Shown: positions 51,961 through 61,515 of the stretch, one piece after another
Layout: the number at the start of each line of letters is the position of its first letter
Numbering within the stretch: position 1 is the stretch's first letter
Assembly (NCBI RefSeq): GCF_011752935.1
Contig: NZ_VWWO01000002.1
Coordinates: forward strand, 1,488,001 to 1,552,000
Length of the DNA: 64,000 nt
Direction: 5' to 3'
Source of the DNA: Chitinophaga sp. Cy-1792
GTDB taxonomy: Bacteria; Bacteroidota; Bacteroidia; Chitinophagales; Chitinophagaceae
Notes under the pieces: generated by a model
Told to the model about the DNA's origin: nothing
What the model saw: only the letters and a program-made list of their open reading frames with translations
Database searches by the model: none
Position numbers and translations under genes: made by a program

Positions 51961-54900
51961 ATGAAATTAAGGCCAAGGGAGAAATATTCTCCCGGTGTAA
52001 TGCTATTGTCGCGCAAAAACGTGTTGTTTATGAGATTCCTTGCCGGCTTCCTTCTTGCTGGATGCTTACAGGTCCATGCCAGAACTGCCGCCCAGACAGT
52101 TACGCTTTCCTGCAGTAACCTGTCGGTGAAGAAAGTTTTTGAGAGAGTAGAACGTCAGACAGGACTCGTCCTGTTCTACAACGAAGACATCCTGTCGGGT
52201 ATCAGACCTGTTACGGTAGATGTCCATGCTATGCCCGTAAACAGTTTCCTGTCGCTGCTGTTCGGGAAAGAACCGATCTCCTGGGAGATCGTAGGAAATA
52301 ATATTTCCCTTTCCCGCGCAAAGGTACCGTTACGTGTACTCGCTGTGCCCATGCTGACGGATAGCCTGGCGCCGGTAAACGGCGTACTGACCGACGAACA
52401 GGGAAAACCAGTACCAGCGGCCACTATCCGCGATAAGGAAACCGGCATGACCTGGTTTTCTGACGATAAAGGGAATTTCAGAATTACTTCTGCCTGGCGT
52501 AACCATACCTACCAGGTTTCCTGCCTGGGCTTCCGCCCGATGGAAATCAGGCTGGACGCCAGCGGACAGCCTATGCGTATCGTGATGGTAAGCCTGGTGA
52601 ATCAGCTCAATGCCGTAGCGGTAGTGAGTACCGGTTACCAGACCATCCAGCGGGAACGTGCCGCAGGTTCCTTCTCCACTGTATCGGCTGATGATCTGAA
52701 CGGCAAGCTCCAGACCAATATCATGGAGCGCCTCGAAGGTATGGCCCCCGGACTCACCACTTATCGTGGCACCCCGCAGGTACGTGGCGTATCTACTGTA
52801 AATGGTAACAGTGCCCCGTTATATGTGGTAGACGGTGTGCCTTATGAAGGCTCCATGGCTGCGCTCAACCCCGCTGATATCGAAAGTGTCAATATCCTGA
52901 AAGATGCCAGCGCAGCTTCTATCTATGGTGCAAGAGCGGCAAACGGTGTAATCGTTATCGTTACAAGAAAGGGTAAAACAGGCGCCACTACCATTTCATA
53001 CAATGGTACCCTTAAAATGACGCCATTGCCCGGCAGAAGCTATATGAACCTGATGTCCAGCAGAGAGCTGGTGGATTTTCAGCAGGAAATGTTTAACTAT
53101 AACTCCGGCAGCCCGAGCGCTATAGATCCACGTAAAGGCATGAACGACGTATATGCGTTGTTGTATAAACGTAAAGCCGGTACCATTTCAGAAGAACAGC
53201 TGCAACAACAGCTCGACGTCTATAGAAACCAGGATCGTTACGATCAGGTACTGGACGAACTCGTACGTAAGGTAAGTCTGCAACATCAACATAACATCAG
53301 CATCTCCGGGGGATCAGAAAAATATAAATTTAATCTCTCCGGAAATTATCTGGGCAATAGCCCATATGAAAAAACACAGGGTAACCCTTCCCGTTATGGC
53401 TACAATCTCCGTAACCAGTTCAACCTGACCAAATGGTTTAAAATGGACGTTGGCTTACTGGGAAGCTATACCCGTGAAGATTATAATAATGGATTCTCCG
53501 GGTATAATAACCTTGTTGGCGGACTAAACAGAACTAAGGCATCTTACTATATGCTACGCAATGCCGATGGTACACCCGCACAATGGATTGGCGCCAAATC
53601 ACAGTATGAGATTGATCGCCTGAATAGCCTGAGGCTCCAGGATGAAACCTATCGTCCGCTGAATGAAATTGGCAGGACTCACCGCTATGCCAATACGAAA
53701 TATACGAACCTGAACATCGGTGCACAGTTCAGCCTGGCGCCGCACCTGAACCTGGAACTGCGCTACCAGACGGAAAGAACAGAAGGATATACGAAACAGT
53801 ACTTTTCCAAAGACGCACTCACCGTAAAAACACAGATCAACGACGCCACGGTGATAGATAATACCGGCAAGGTGATCAACTATATCCCTGTTGGTGGCCA
53901 GGTAAGCGAAATCCGCAACGACATGAACTCCTATACCATGCGCGGCCAGCTGAACTATGCCAATATCTTCCGCAATAAACATGAAGTGAATATCATCGCC
54001 GGTGCAGAAAGAAGAAAGATCGCTAAAACCGGCACCGATATTTACAAATACGGCTATGATGATTATAACCTGAACTATAAGCCGGTAGATGAACTGCTGC
54101 TGAGCACCTATATCTATAATACACAGGCCCTGTTCAAACAATTCAATCTGGCCCGCGCTGAAAAAGGATTCTCTGTTGCGGACGACAGGTTTGTATCTTT
54201 CTATGGAAATGCTTCCTATACCTTCGACCGGAAAATTACTGCCACCGGAAGTATCCGCATGGACCAGTCTAACCTTTTTGGCACCGACCCCCGCTATCAG
54301 TATAAACCGCTATGGTCTGCCGGCTTGTTGTATGTAGTGAAGGAAGATGCCTATGGCTGGCTCGACAGGCTCGCTGTCAGAACAACCTATGGTATCAATG
54401 GTAATATCGCCAAAAAAGGCGGCCCATACCTGATTACAAAAGACGATAAACAAACAAACTACTGGACAAATGAATTTCAGTCGTATGTTGTAAGTCCGCC
54501 AAATTCAGGCCTGCGCTGGGAAAAAACGAATGTGACCAACATCGGCATCGACTTCTCTGTCTTGGAGAAAAAGCTCAGCGGTTCCATTGATTTCTATAAT
54601 AAAAGTACCAAAGACCTGTTAGGTGACCTGACCGCTGACCCAACCATCGGATGGGACGCTATTACCGTTAACTATGGAAGTATGTTTAATCGTGGGGTAG
54701 ACCTGAACCTGACTGGCCGCATACTGCGTACAAAAGATTATTACTGGAATACAACGGTCAACTTCAACTACAATAAAAATCAACTTACCAATTTAGAAAA
54801 TTCACTGAACGATATCTACTACTACCTGAACGGCCCACAGAACAGGATCGGTAAACCAATGGGGTCCTTGTACAGCATACGCTATGCCGGCCTTGATGAA

Positions 54901-55512
54901 AACGGCCGCCCGCAGGCATATACAGCTGACGGAAAGATCGTGAAGTCTTTACAGGACCTCACTGTTAAGGATCTTAAGTATGAAGGAACTTCCGTGCCGC
55001 CATATTCCGCTTCCCTGCTGAATACCATTGGTTACAAAGGATTTGAGCTGTTCTTTATGTTCACCTATTATGGTGGTAGTGTGATGAGAGACGTGAAAAC
55101 CACCTATCTCAACATGTTGCCGGAGCTGAACTATACGTATAACATGGAGCGCAATACGCTTAATTACTGGAAGAAACCAGGGGATGAAAAGAATCCTGAT
55201 ATGGGCCCGGCTTACCAGCGCGGTGCTTCGTATGTAACTACCTTCCTATGGGATGCAGCAGATAAGCATGTCCGTAAAGCAGACTATGTCAAGTTAAGAG
55301 ACATAACACTGAGCTATATACTGCCTGCAAAGCTCGTGCACAAAGCAGCATTCCAGTACGTGAAGCTAAGTTGTCAGGTCCAGAATGCATGGCGTTGGAC
55401 TAACAATCCTCAGCATCTTGATCCTGAAGTATGGGATGGTACTACGTTATCTTCTACCCGTGGTATTCTTCCACCGGCAACGTATACCATTGGCCTTTCT
55501 GCGAATTTTTAA
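51961..55512 (+). CDS. SusC/RagA-type TonB-linked outer membrane protein (locus 2)
   Basis: The 1183-residue protein has a signal sequence (hydrophobic core about 24-40), an STN domain (about 46-110, LSCSNLSVKKVFERVERQTG), a carboxypeptidase-regulatory-like domain (about 138-215, GVLTDEQGKPVPAATIRDKE), the plug (about 225-345, LQTNIMERLEGMAPGLTTY, IESVNILKDASAASIYGARA) and the barrel, ending in YTIGLSANF. It is fully open and pairs with the SusD gene 14 bases downstream. Ligand unknown; the locus encodes no glycan enzyme, only a thioredoxin. Confidence 0.95.
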   Translation: MKLRPREKYSPGVMLLSRKNVLFMRFLAGFLLAGCLQVHARTAAQTVTLSCSNLSVKKVFERVERQTGLVLFYNEDILSGIRPVTVDVHAMPVNSFLSLLFGKEPISWEIVGNNISLSRAKVPLRVLAVPMLTDSLAPVNGVLTDEQGKPVPAATIRDKETGMTWFSDDKGNFRITSAWRNHTYQVSCLGFRPMEIRLDASGQPMRIVMVSLVNQLNAVAVVSTGYQTIQRERAAGSFSTVSADDLNGKLQTNIMERLEGMAPGLTTYRGTPQVRGVSTVNGNSAPLYVVDGVPYEGSMAALNPADIESVNILKDASAASIYGARAANGVIVIVTRKGKTGATTISYNGTLKMTPLPGRSYMNLMSSRELVDFQQEMFNYNSGSPSAIDPRKGMNDVYALLYKRKAGTISEEQLQQQLDVYRNQDRYDQVLDELVRKVSLQHQHNISISGGSEKYKFNLSGNYLGNSPYEKTQGNPSRYGYNLRNQFNLTKWFKMDVGLLGSYTREDYNNGFSGYNNLVGGLNRTKASYYMLRNADGTPAQWIGAKSQYEIDRLNSLRLQDETYRPLNEIGRTHRYANTKYTNLNIGAQFSLAPHLNLELRYQTERTEGYTKQYFSKDALTVKTQINDATVIDNTGKVINYIPVGGQVSEIRNDMNSYTMRGQLNYANIFRNKHEVNIIAGAERRKIAKTGTDIYKYGYDDYNLNYKPVDELLLSTYIYNTQALFKQFNLARAEKGFSVADDRFVSFYGNASYTFDRKITATGSIRMDQSNLFGTDPRYQYKPLWSAGLLYVVKEDAYGWLDRLAVRTTYGINGNIAKKGGPYLITKDDKQTNYWTNEFQSYVVSPPNSGLRWEKTNVTNIGIDFSVLEKKLSGSIDFYNKSTKDLLGDLTADPTIGWDAITVNYGSMFNRGVDLNLTGRILRTKDYYWNTTVNFNYNKNQLTNLENSLNDIYYYLNGPQNRIGKPMGSLYSIRYAGLDENGRPQAYTADGKIVKSLQDLTVKDLKYEGTSVPPYSASLLNTIGYKGFELFFMFTYYGGSVMRDVKTTYLNMLPELNYTYNMERNTLNYWKKPGDEKNPDMGPAYQRGASYVTTFLWDAADKHVRKADYVKLRDITLSYILPAKLVHKAAFQYVKLSCQVQNAWRWTNNPQHLDPEVWDGTTLSSTRGILPPATYTIGLSANF

Positions 55513-55526
55513 AAAAGTAATGATCT

Positions 55527-56981
55527 ATGAAGAAGATAGTAATATTATTGATTTCTATTAGCGTTGTGGCGGGACTTTCTTCCTGTCATAAGTTTCTCGA
55601 TATTAAACCCAAAGGCTACACGATACCGCAGTATTATGAAGACTATGCCAAGCTGATGAACAGCATGGACCTGGTACGAGTATCCGCTGCATACCCCAAC
55701 TACCTGACGGATGATGCAGCAGCAGGAGAGGATAATGATGTGACAGTAGGCGCCAGCTACCTGGATATGTCCGACTATAAAAAGGCATTATATTCCTTTC
55801 AGCCGGGCGCCGTATTTTCTGCCGGCAGCATGGATCCGCTGTGGGAGCCCGCTTACAGCCATATCTATACTTACAATATCGTGATAAATAATATCATGGC
55901 AGTACCGGATGCTACCGATGGTGATAAAAAGCAATTAAGGGCGGAAGCGTTGGTAGGACGCGCATTGGAATTTCTCAACCTCGTCAATGCCTATGCAAAA
56001 CATTATGATCCCGCCACCGCTGCTACTGATTACGGTATTCCATTGGTGCTGAGCGAAGATATAAACGCATCGTATAAACGAAATACCGTACAGGAAGTAT
56101 ATGATAAAATCAAAGCTGACCTGGAAGAAGGGCTGAAAGACTTACCTACAAAGCCTAAGAACATCTTTCGTCCGTCTAAAAGTGTGGGTTATTCCTTCCT
56201 GAGCCGCATGTACCTGTATATGGGCAGGTATGATGATGCCCTGAGTAATGCCAGGTCGGCATTGGCACTCAATAATAACCTGCTCGACTACACGCTGTAT
56301 ACCAATATCGATGGTATAACCTTCGGGCGCGTTTGCCTGACCAGCGATAACACCCAACGTTTCCCGGACGCCAATCTCAGTTCTGAAAGCATTTGGGTAA
56401 AGCTTGGAAGTGCCTCATCTTCTTCCGTGAATGCAGCAGTATATGCAAGCGACGACCTGCAGCAGGCTTTTGGCCGTAATCTGCCCGCTAATGCCACGGA
56501 TATGCGCTGGCAGCTGTTTTTCTGTCATGGACAAAGTGCCTTCGGACTGGATGTAGTGAAATTCCCGGGCCGTCATCTGTATGCGCCGTATATAGATTTT
56601 AATCTTGGATTAAGCAGCGGCGAGATTTACCTGGTAGCGGCAGAATGTGAGGCACGTGTTGGCGATAAAGACCAGGCGCTTAAATACCTGGATGCTATCC
56701 GTAACAAGCGTATCAAAAATAATCAGCCGCTGGTGGCAGCCTCTAAAGACGAGGCCCTGCAACTGGCTTTGGATGAGCGCCGCCGTGAAATGTGCCTGGT
56801 AGGATGCACCCGCCTGATCGACTTGAAACGTTTGAACAAAGATCCCCGTTTCGCTAAAACGGTGACGCATAAACGTGGAACGGTAACCTATACACTGGCG
56901 CCTAACGATAATAAATATATCCTGCCGGTACCACCAAAAGTATTGGAGTTTAACCACGACATGCCATTGTACGAAAGATAA
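55527..56981 (+). CDS. SusD/RagB-type outer membrane lipoprotein (locus 2)
   Basis: The 484-residue lipoprotein (lipobox AGLSSC) has the N-terminal KFLDIKPKGYTIPQYYEDYA, the TPR-like region (LRAEALVGRALEFLNLVNAYAKHYD, FLSRMYLYMGRYDDALSNA) and the RagB C-terminus (LDERRREMCLVGCTRLIDLKR, LAPNDNKYILPVPPKVLEF). It follows SusC directly and forms the surface lid of that receptor. Confidence 0.95.
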   Translation: MKKIVILLISISVVAGLSSCHKFLDIKPKGYTIPQYYEDYAKLMNSMDLVRVSAAYPNYLTDDAAAGEDNDVTVGASYLDMSDYKKALYSFQPGAVFSAGSMDPLWEPAYSHIYTYNIVINNIMAVPDATDGDKKQLRAEALVGRALEFLNLVNAYAKHYDPATAATDYGIPLVLSEDINASYKRNTVQEVYDKIKADLEEGLKDLPTKPKNIFRPSKSVGYSFLSRMYLYMGRYDDALSNARSALALNNNLLDYTLYTNIDGITFGRVCLTSDNTQRFPDANLSSESIWVKLGSASSSSVNAAVYASDDLQQAFGRNLPANATDMRWQLFFCHGQSAFGLDVVKFPGRHLYAPYIDFNLGLSSGEIYLVAAECEARVGDKDQALKYLDAIRNKRIKNNQPLVAASKDEALQLALDERRREMCLVGCTRLIDLKRLNKDPRFAKTVTHKRGTVTYTLAPNDNKYILPVPPKVLEFNHDMPLYER

Positions 56982-56999
56982 TCGCTATAAAATATTTTT

Positions 57000-58190
57000 A
57001 TGAAGATGAAGAATATCCGGATATTCCTGCCGCTGTTGCTGCTGCTGATCAGCGTTTCCGCCCTGGCACAGGAAGGTATCCAGTTTAATAATATGAGTTT
57101 TGCCGACTTGAAGGCAAAAGCCGCAGCAGAGAAAAGGCTGATCTTTATTGACTGCTATACTTCCTGGTGCGCACCCTGCAAATGGATGGACCAGAACGTA
57201 TTTACGCTGCCGGAAGTGGCAGCGCAATACAACGCGAAATTTATCAACGCACGTTTTGATATGGAGAAAGGTGAGGGGCCTGAACTCCGCAAACAGTATA
57301 ACGTAAGTTCTTTTCCTACCTACCTGTTTATCGATGCCACAGGTAAACTGGTATACAGGTCGGGCTCCCGCATGACGGCTGCAGAATTTATGGCAGTAGG
57401 AGAAAATGCCGGTAACCCGGCGAAGAGCCTCGCTGCCATGCGTGAAAAGTATGATGCCGGTAACAGGGAAATGCAGTTCATGCTCGACTACTTCGATGTA
57501 TTGCAGGATAACGATCGCCAGGCCGCTTCGCAGCTGGGAACAGAAATCAATGCCACCTTCCCGGAGAAATACCTGGCCACTCCTGTTGGCTGGAAAGCCA
57601 TACAGAAAACAGCGTATAGTGCAGAAGACAGACTGGGTGCATGGTTTATGCAACACCAGGGCGACTTCAAAACGATTGCCTCCAAAGGCGCTATCGACTC
57701 GCTGTCAGACAGAATGGTCGCCTATCAGTTGTATAGCTATGTACGTAATAATAACGACAGTGCATTTCTTCGCCGCGTGAAATATTTCACCGGATCGAAA
57801 ATGCTGAGTCGCCAGAAAGATGGTGTGATGCAGGAAGCAGAATACCTGCTGGCCCGTGAGCGTTATGCCGATTTCAATAAACTCGCAGCCAGGTCCCTGA
57901 AAGGCCTGCTGAAAGATGATGCGGATAAACTTAGTTTCCTTGCACGCCGGGCAGAGTATAAAGGTGAAGGACAGCCTGCCGTACAGCAGATCGCCTATGA
58001 AATGGCGAAACGTGCAGTAGTACTGCAACCGGGAGAATATAGTACCCAGAGTACACTGGCGCAGCTTTGTCTGACTACCAGGAAAAAAGAAGAAGGACTC
58101 GCTGCTGCAAAAATTGCGTATAGCCTTGCAGGTACCACCAAAATAGAGGGATTGGTGAATAAGCTGATCGCTAAGCTGGAAGCGTTGTAA
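57000..58190 (+). CDS. secreted thioredoxin-family protein (locus 2)
   Basis: The 396-residue protein has a signal peptide (cleavage after about residue 23, VSALAQ) and a thioredoxin domain (about 28-145) with the redox site WCAPCKWM and cis-Pro SSFPTYLFID, like the thiol:disulfide interchange proteins of the DsbD-gamma/thioredoxin_7 type. Residues about 150-396 are a helical repeat (TPR-like) domain with NPAKSLAAMREKYDAGNREM. The gene lies 18 bases after the SusD stop. Members after SusCD pairs may reduce a disulfide in the substrate or keep the lipoproteins in form; this is inference. Confidence 0.85.
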   Translation: MKMKNIRIFLPLLLLLISVSALAQEGIQFNNMSFADLKAKAAAEKRLIFIDCYTSWCAPCKWMDQNVFTLPEVAAQYNAKFINARFDMEKGEGPELRKQYNVSSFPTYLFIDATGKLVYRSGSRMTAAEFMAVGENAGNPAKSLAAMREKYDAGNREMQFMLDYFDVLQDNDRQAASQLGTEINATFPEKYLATPVGWKAIQKTAYSAEDRLGAWFMQHQGDFKTIASKGAIDSLSDRMVAYQLYSYVRNNNDSAFLRRVKYFTGSKMLSRQKDGVMQEAEYLLARERYADFNKLAARSLKGLLKDDADKLSFLARRAEYKGEGQPAVQQIAYEMAKRAVVLQPGEYSTQSTLAQLCLTTRKKEEGLAAAKIAYSLAGTTKIEGLVNKLIAKLEAL

Positions 58191-58203
58191 TACTTATATA
58201 GAA

Positions 58204-58315
58204 GCGGAGGTCTCATATATTAACGGGTGATAGCCCACCGCGCGCAGCGCGGAACAGACCAACCGATACCGAAGGTATCGGTTGCAAAAAATAAAATTAT
58301 TATAGAGACCTCCGC
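58204..58315. terminator. nested palindromic element between convergent operons
   Basis: An outer stem of 11 bases (GCGGAGGTCTC at 58204-58214, GAGACCTCCGC at 58305-58315) encloses two perfect hairpins: CCGCGC-GCA-GCGCGG (58238-58252) and CAACCGATACC-GAA-GGTATCGGTTG (58260-58284). A T run follows on the plus strand and an A run precedes it on that strand at 58285-58290. It sits between the thioredoxin gene (+) and the cytochrome gene (-) and can end both; the three-branched fold is richer than a terminator needs. Confidence 0.6.
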
Positions 58316-58320
58316 ATTTT

Positions 58321-60480
58321 TTAATTGAATAAAAATTCATCTGCAAAGACCCACGCATGCTTGCCTTTTCCCGGATGCCAGGCCGGAATAACAACTGGTG
58401 TCATCACTATCTTCATACAAGATACCTGCGTAGTCGCAAACGTGCAATCTATATTCATGGCCGTAACAGGATCATCTTTTTTATTCGGAGCAGGAATCAC
58501 CTTCTTCAGCAACCGTAGATGCTGTGCATCACTGCCACCCCATATTTCCACCTGTTGTGGCAGGAAGATATAGGAATTAATGTTATGGATAGTGCCTATG
58601 GTCACTGATCTGACAGGTACTTGCTGTGGAAAGCTAACCATTGCTTCCAGTTTGTTTTTCGTATAGCCGATCCATTTACCATTGCCGAAGTCTGTACCGC
58701 CTTTCTGTCCATCAATCAGTGTCTTGCCGCCTTCGGCGAGATAGGTACCTTCCGGTTGATTGAGCAGCAGCACACTGTCCGGAACATAAGTCGTTTTGCT
58801 GAACGACAGCTGCAGCGGATCACTGGCATACCAGCCCTTCTTGCAGGCAATAGCACGTATGGTCATATTATCCGTAATCACCAGGCTATCTTTAAATACC
58901 GGCGACTGCGTACTGTCAGGTGGGGTGCCGTCAGTAGTATAACGTATTTCAACTCCTTTTACCGGATGCTGCATTTTTAACGTCATGGTATTCCTGAAAA
59001 CCGCTGCTGTATTCAGTACTACAGGCTGATTGAGTTTCAGTTGTTCCCCCTGGTCGTTGGTAAACCCTCTTACGATATTTACCTTACTGAAGTTTTTTTG
59101 TACCTGCGCGAAATCATTTGCCGACAGGCTGGTGTTCCACAGGAAAAGCTCCTGTAAAGCAGGAGCAGACTTCAACTGCTGCAACTGTTGCTGTGTTACC
59201 GGCGTACCGGATAGGGAAAGACTTTTCAAATGAGGCAGCTTAGCCAGTGCTGCCAGTGTATTCCCTGTAATATTGGTGAAGCTCAGGTTGAGCACCCGCA
59301 ATTCTTTGAATTGAGCTAGTATATCCAGGTCAGCATCCTGTACCGGCATTTTCTGCAGGTGCATTTCTATCAGCTGCGCCTTCAGCGGTAACAACTCACT
59401 GACAGACTGAATATTGAATTTGTCTTTGTTGTACCAGTTCGCTACCAGCGGAGCGGCATGTAACGATATCGGATATACGACGCGGTAATTATTACTCAGC
59501 TTTTGTACCAGTTTATCATCTGCGGCAGCAAAATCATATACTGGTTCTGGAGAAGCAGATGGCTGTAAGCGGGTGGTGGCCAGCATTCGCAGACTATCAT
59601 GCGCTGGCAGTGACGCAACAGCTGCTTTAAAATCTGCACCATCCCTGATCCAGTAATAAAGGATATTAACCTCTTCATCGGTGAGCTGCGACTTACCGGC
59701 AGGAGGCATATGTTTTTTATCATCTGTAGGTAGATGCAGGCGTTCTATCAGCAGGCTTACCGCAGGGTTGCCCGGAATAAACAATTTTCCGCTTTTGCCG
59801 CCTGCCAGCAGCTGTTGCGGTAATTCCATGGAGAGACCACCTTTTGCTTTGCCGGCATTATGGCAATTCATGCATTTCTCTTGCAGGATGGGTTTTACAA
59901 GATGTTCATAGGCGAGGGCTTTCCCGAAAGGCACGGTGCTATTGCGCGGTGTCACCGGAGCAAGCACGAAGTTATTGCCATGTGTGATGTCGGCGCCCCA
60001 ATGGCCGGTCAGGAGCAGCAATATAACCGTTAGTATGGCGCCGGTTTTCGGTAGCCAGGCCTTTGCATATCCACGCAGCCAGTACAGCGCCGAAGCAGCC
60101 CATAAAACGGTCATGCCGCCCCATTTATGCCATTGGATATTTCCATCGCTGGTATACCCATCTTCCCGGGCGAGGAGCAGCCCCATGATAACGGTAACGC
60201 ATGTACTGAGCGCCGCCGCCAGGAGCAGCCAGGAAGTGAACTGTATTTTCCACTGGTTGACAGCGGGGTCACGGAGTTGTATGAACAATAACAGGGCGCC
60301 CAGCATGAGTAATACAATCGGGAAATGTAGTACCAGCGGGTGCATGCGCCCCATCACCTGTAACCAGGCTGGTACAGCGATGTTGCTGCCTGCAATAAAT
60401 AACACCAGTGCAAAGCTATTGGCAGCAAATAGAAGCTGACTGCCGGCATCCTGCCATCGGATACGATTCCATTTCATCAT
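58321..60480 (-). CDS. membrane-bound DUF2231/c-type cytochrome/LRR protein
   Basis: The 719-residue protein is a fusion of modules. Residues about 15-160 hold four helices of DUF2231 type (MHPLVLHFPIVLLMLGALLL, LAAALSTCVTVIMGLLLA, WAASALYWLRG, GAILTVILLLLTGHWG). Cys203-Met-Asn-Cys206-His207 with HMPPAGKSQLTDEEVNIL (about 255-272) is a planctomycete-type cytochrome c domain. Residues about 385-460 are leucine-rich repeats (LRVLNLSFTNITGNTLAALAKL). Residues about 510-570 have the chitobiase C-terminal pattern (VEIRYTTDGTPPDSTQSPVF), followed by a beta-sandwich that may bind carbohydrate. Together they suggest an envelope protein with electron-transfer ability. It starts with ATGA overlap of the upstream gene. 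Confidence 0.85.
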   Translation of the reverse strand: MMKWNRIRWQDAGSQLLFAANSFALVLFIAGSNIAVPAWLQVMGRMHPLVLHFPIVLLMLGALLLFIQLRDPAVNQWKIQFTSWLLLAAALSTCVTVIMGLLLAREDGYTSDGNIQWHKWGGMTVLWAASALYWLRGYAKAWLPKTGAILTVILLLLTGHWGADITHGNNFVLAPVTPRNSTVPFGKALAYEHLVKPILQEKCMNCHNAGKAKGGLSMELPQQLLAGGKSGKLFIPGNPAVSLLIERLHLPTDDKKHMPPAGKSQLTDEEVNILYYWIRDGADFKAAVASLPAHDSLRMLATTRLQPSASPEPVYDFAAADDKLVQKLSNNYRVVYPISLHAAPLVANWYNKDKFNIQSVSELLPLKAQLIEMHLQKMPVQDADLDILAQFKELRVLNLSFTNITGNTLAALAKLPHLKSLSLSGTPVTQQQLQQLKSAPALQELFLWNTSLSANDFAQVQKNFSKVNIVRGFTNDQGEQLKLNQPVVLNTAAVFRNTMTLKMQHPVKGVEIRYTTDGTPPDSTQSPVFKDSLVITDNMTIRAIACKKGWYASDPLQLSFSKTTYVPDSVLLLNQPEGTYLAEGGKTLIDGQKGGTDFGNGKWIGYTKNKLEAMVSFPQQVPVRSVTIGTIHNINSYIFLPQQVEIWGGSDAQHLRLLKKVIPAPNKKDDPVTAMNIDCTFATTQVSCMKIVMTPVVIPAWHPGKGKHAWVFADEFLFN

Positions 60481-61502
60481 ACCCTCCTGAGTTTATATGG
60501 ATACACTTTACCGGCGGCCCATTGTGCCACGTAAAGGTTTTCATCATTATCCACGCATACGTCATGCGGATGAACAAAGATTTTTTCCGCCTGTTGCATC
60601 GGTTGCAGCTGCTGTCCGTTATATACCGGCGCAGTACCGCCTATGTTGGATACCACACGGTTGTTTTTGTCGAGAATGGTAACAAAACCGCTGCCGCTGA
60701 TATTCATATCAGGAGAGCGTAATACGGCAGCGTACAGATGATCGCCTTTGATCACCGGCCGGCAAACACATGCACCTGGCAATGCTATTACTTCCTGTAA
60801 TTGTCCATCCATGCTGAAACGCTTGAAGCAGTTACGGGTACGGTCGGTGATAAGCAGGGTAGGAGCGCCGTTGCGCTTGTCGATGCAGATGCCATGGGCA
60901 TTATCCAGGTGTGCATCTCCTTCGCCTCTTCCACCGAAAGTATGCAGCAGCTTGCCATTGCGGTCGTAATGCATGATGTATTGCGCGCCATAGCCATCGG
61001 CGATGTAAATGTCGCCGTTGTCGGCTATCGTCGTTTCTGTCGGTACAAATTCTTCTTTCTTTTTGTAGAAACCTGTTTCGACGGGATAGTCGATGGTCAT
61101 CAGGATTTTCCCGTCCATCGTGGTTTTATACACCTGGTGTTTATCTGTATCGGTGATGAACAGGTACTCTGTGCCATTTTCGTTGCTGAGCGTTAGTCCG
61201 TGTGCACCGGGAAATTCATGTCCCCAGTATTCCAGTAGTTTACCGGATTTATTGTAGATGAGGATGTTGTTTTTTGTTTCATTGGTGAGCAGGATGATGC
61301 GGCCTTTTTTGTCCTGTACCATCTCGTGGCAGTCTTTCACCGGATGGCGGCTGCTGTCGAGGTTTCCCCAGCTGGTGTCCAGTGTGTAGCGCATGCCCTG
61401 GTGGCCGTAAACAGGGCCTTTCGGACGCGCAAAGAGGTCGCGGGAAATATAGAATGATGCAGCAACTAACGCTGACGACTGTATGAATTTTCTTCTCTCC
61501 AT
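60477..61502 (-). CDS. NHL-repeat beta-propeller protein, exported
   Basis: The 341-residue protein has a twin-arginine-like N-terminus (MERRKFIQSSALVAASFY) and then six NHL-type blades (VQDKKGRIILLTNETKNNIL, YWGHEFPGAHGLTLSNENG, IADNGDIYIADGYGAQYIMH, HLDNAHGICIDKRNGAPTLL, VHPHDVCVDNDENLYVAQ). Propellers of this kind bind ligands or act as peptidylglycine lyases; no lyase metal residues are clear. It overlaps the following cytochrome gene by four bases and follows the DUF1501 gene after 13 bases. Confidence 0.87.
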   Translation of the reverse strand: MERRKFIQSSALVAASFYISRDLFARPKGPVYGHQGMRYTLDTSWGNLDSSRHPVKDCHEMVQDKKGRIILLTNETKNNILIYNKSGKLLEYWGHEFPGAHGLTLSNENGTEYLFITDTDKHQVYKTTMDGKILMTIDYPVETGFYKKKEEFVPTETTIADNGDIYIADGYGAQYIMHYDRNGKLLHTFGGRGEGDAHLDNAHGICIDKRNGAPTLLITDRTRNCFKRFSMDGQLQEVIALPGACVCRPVIKGDHLYAAVLRSPDMNISGSGFVTILDKNNRVVSNIGGTAPVYNGQQLQPMQQAEKIFVHPHDVCVDNDENLYVAQWAAGKVYPYKLRRV

Positions 61503-61515
61503 TAATATTTATTTA

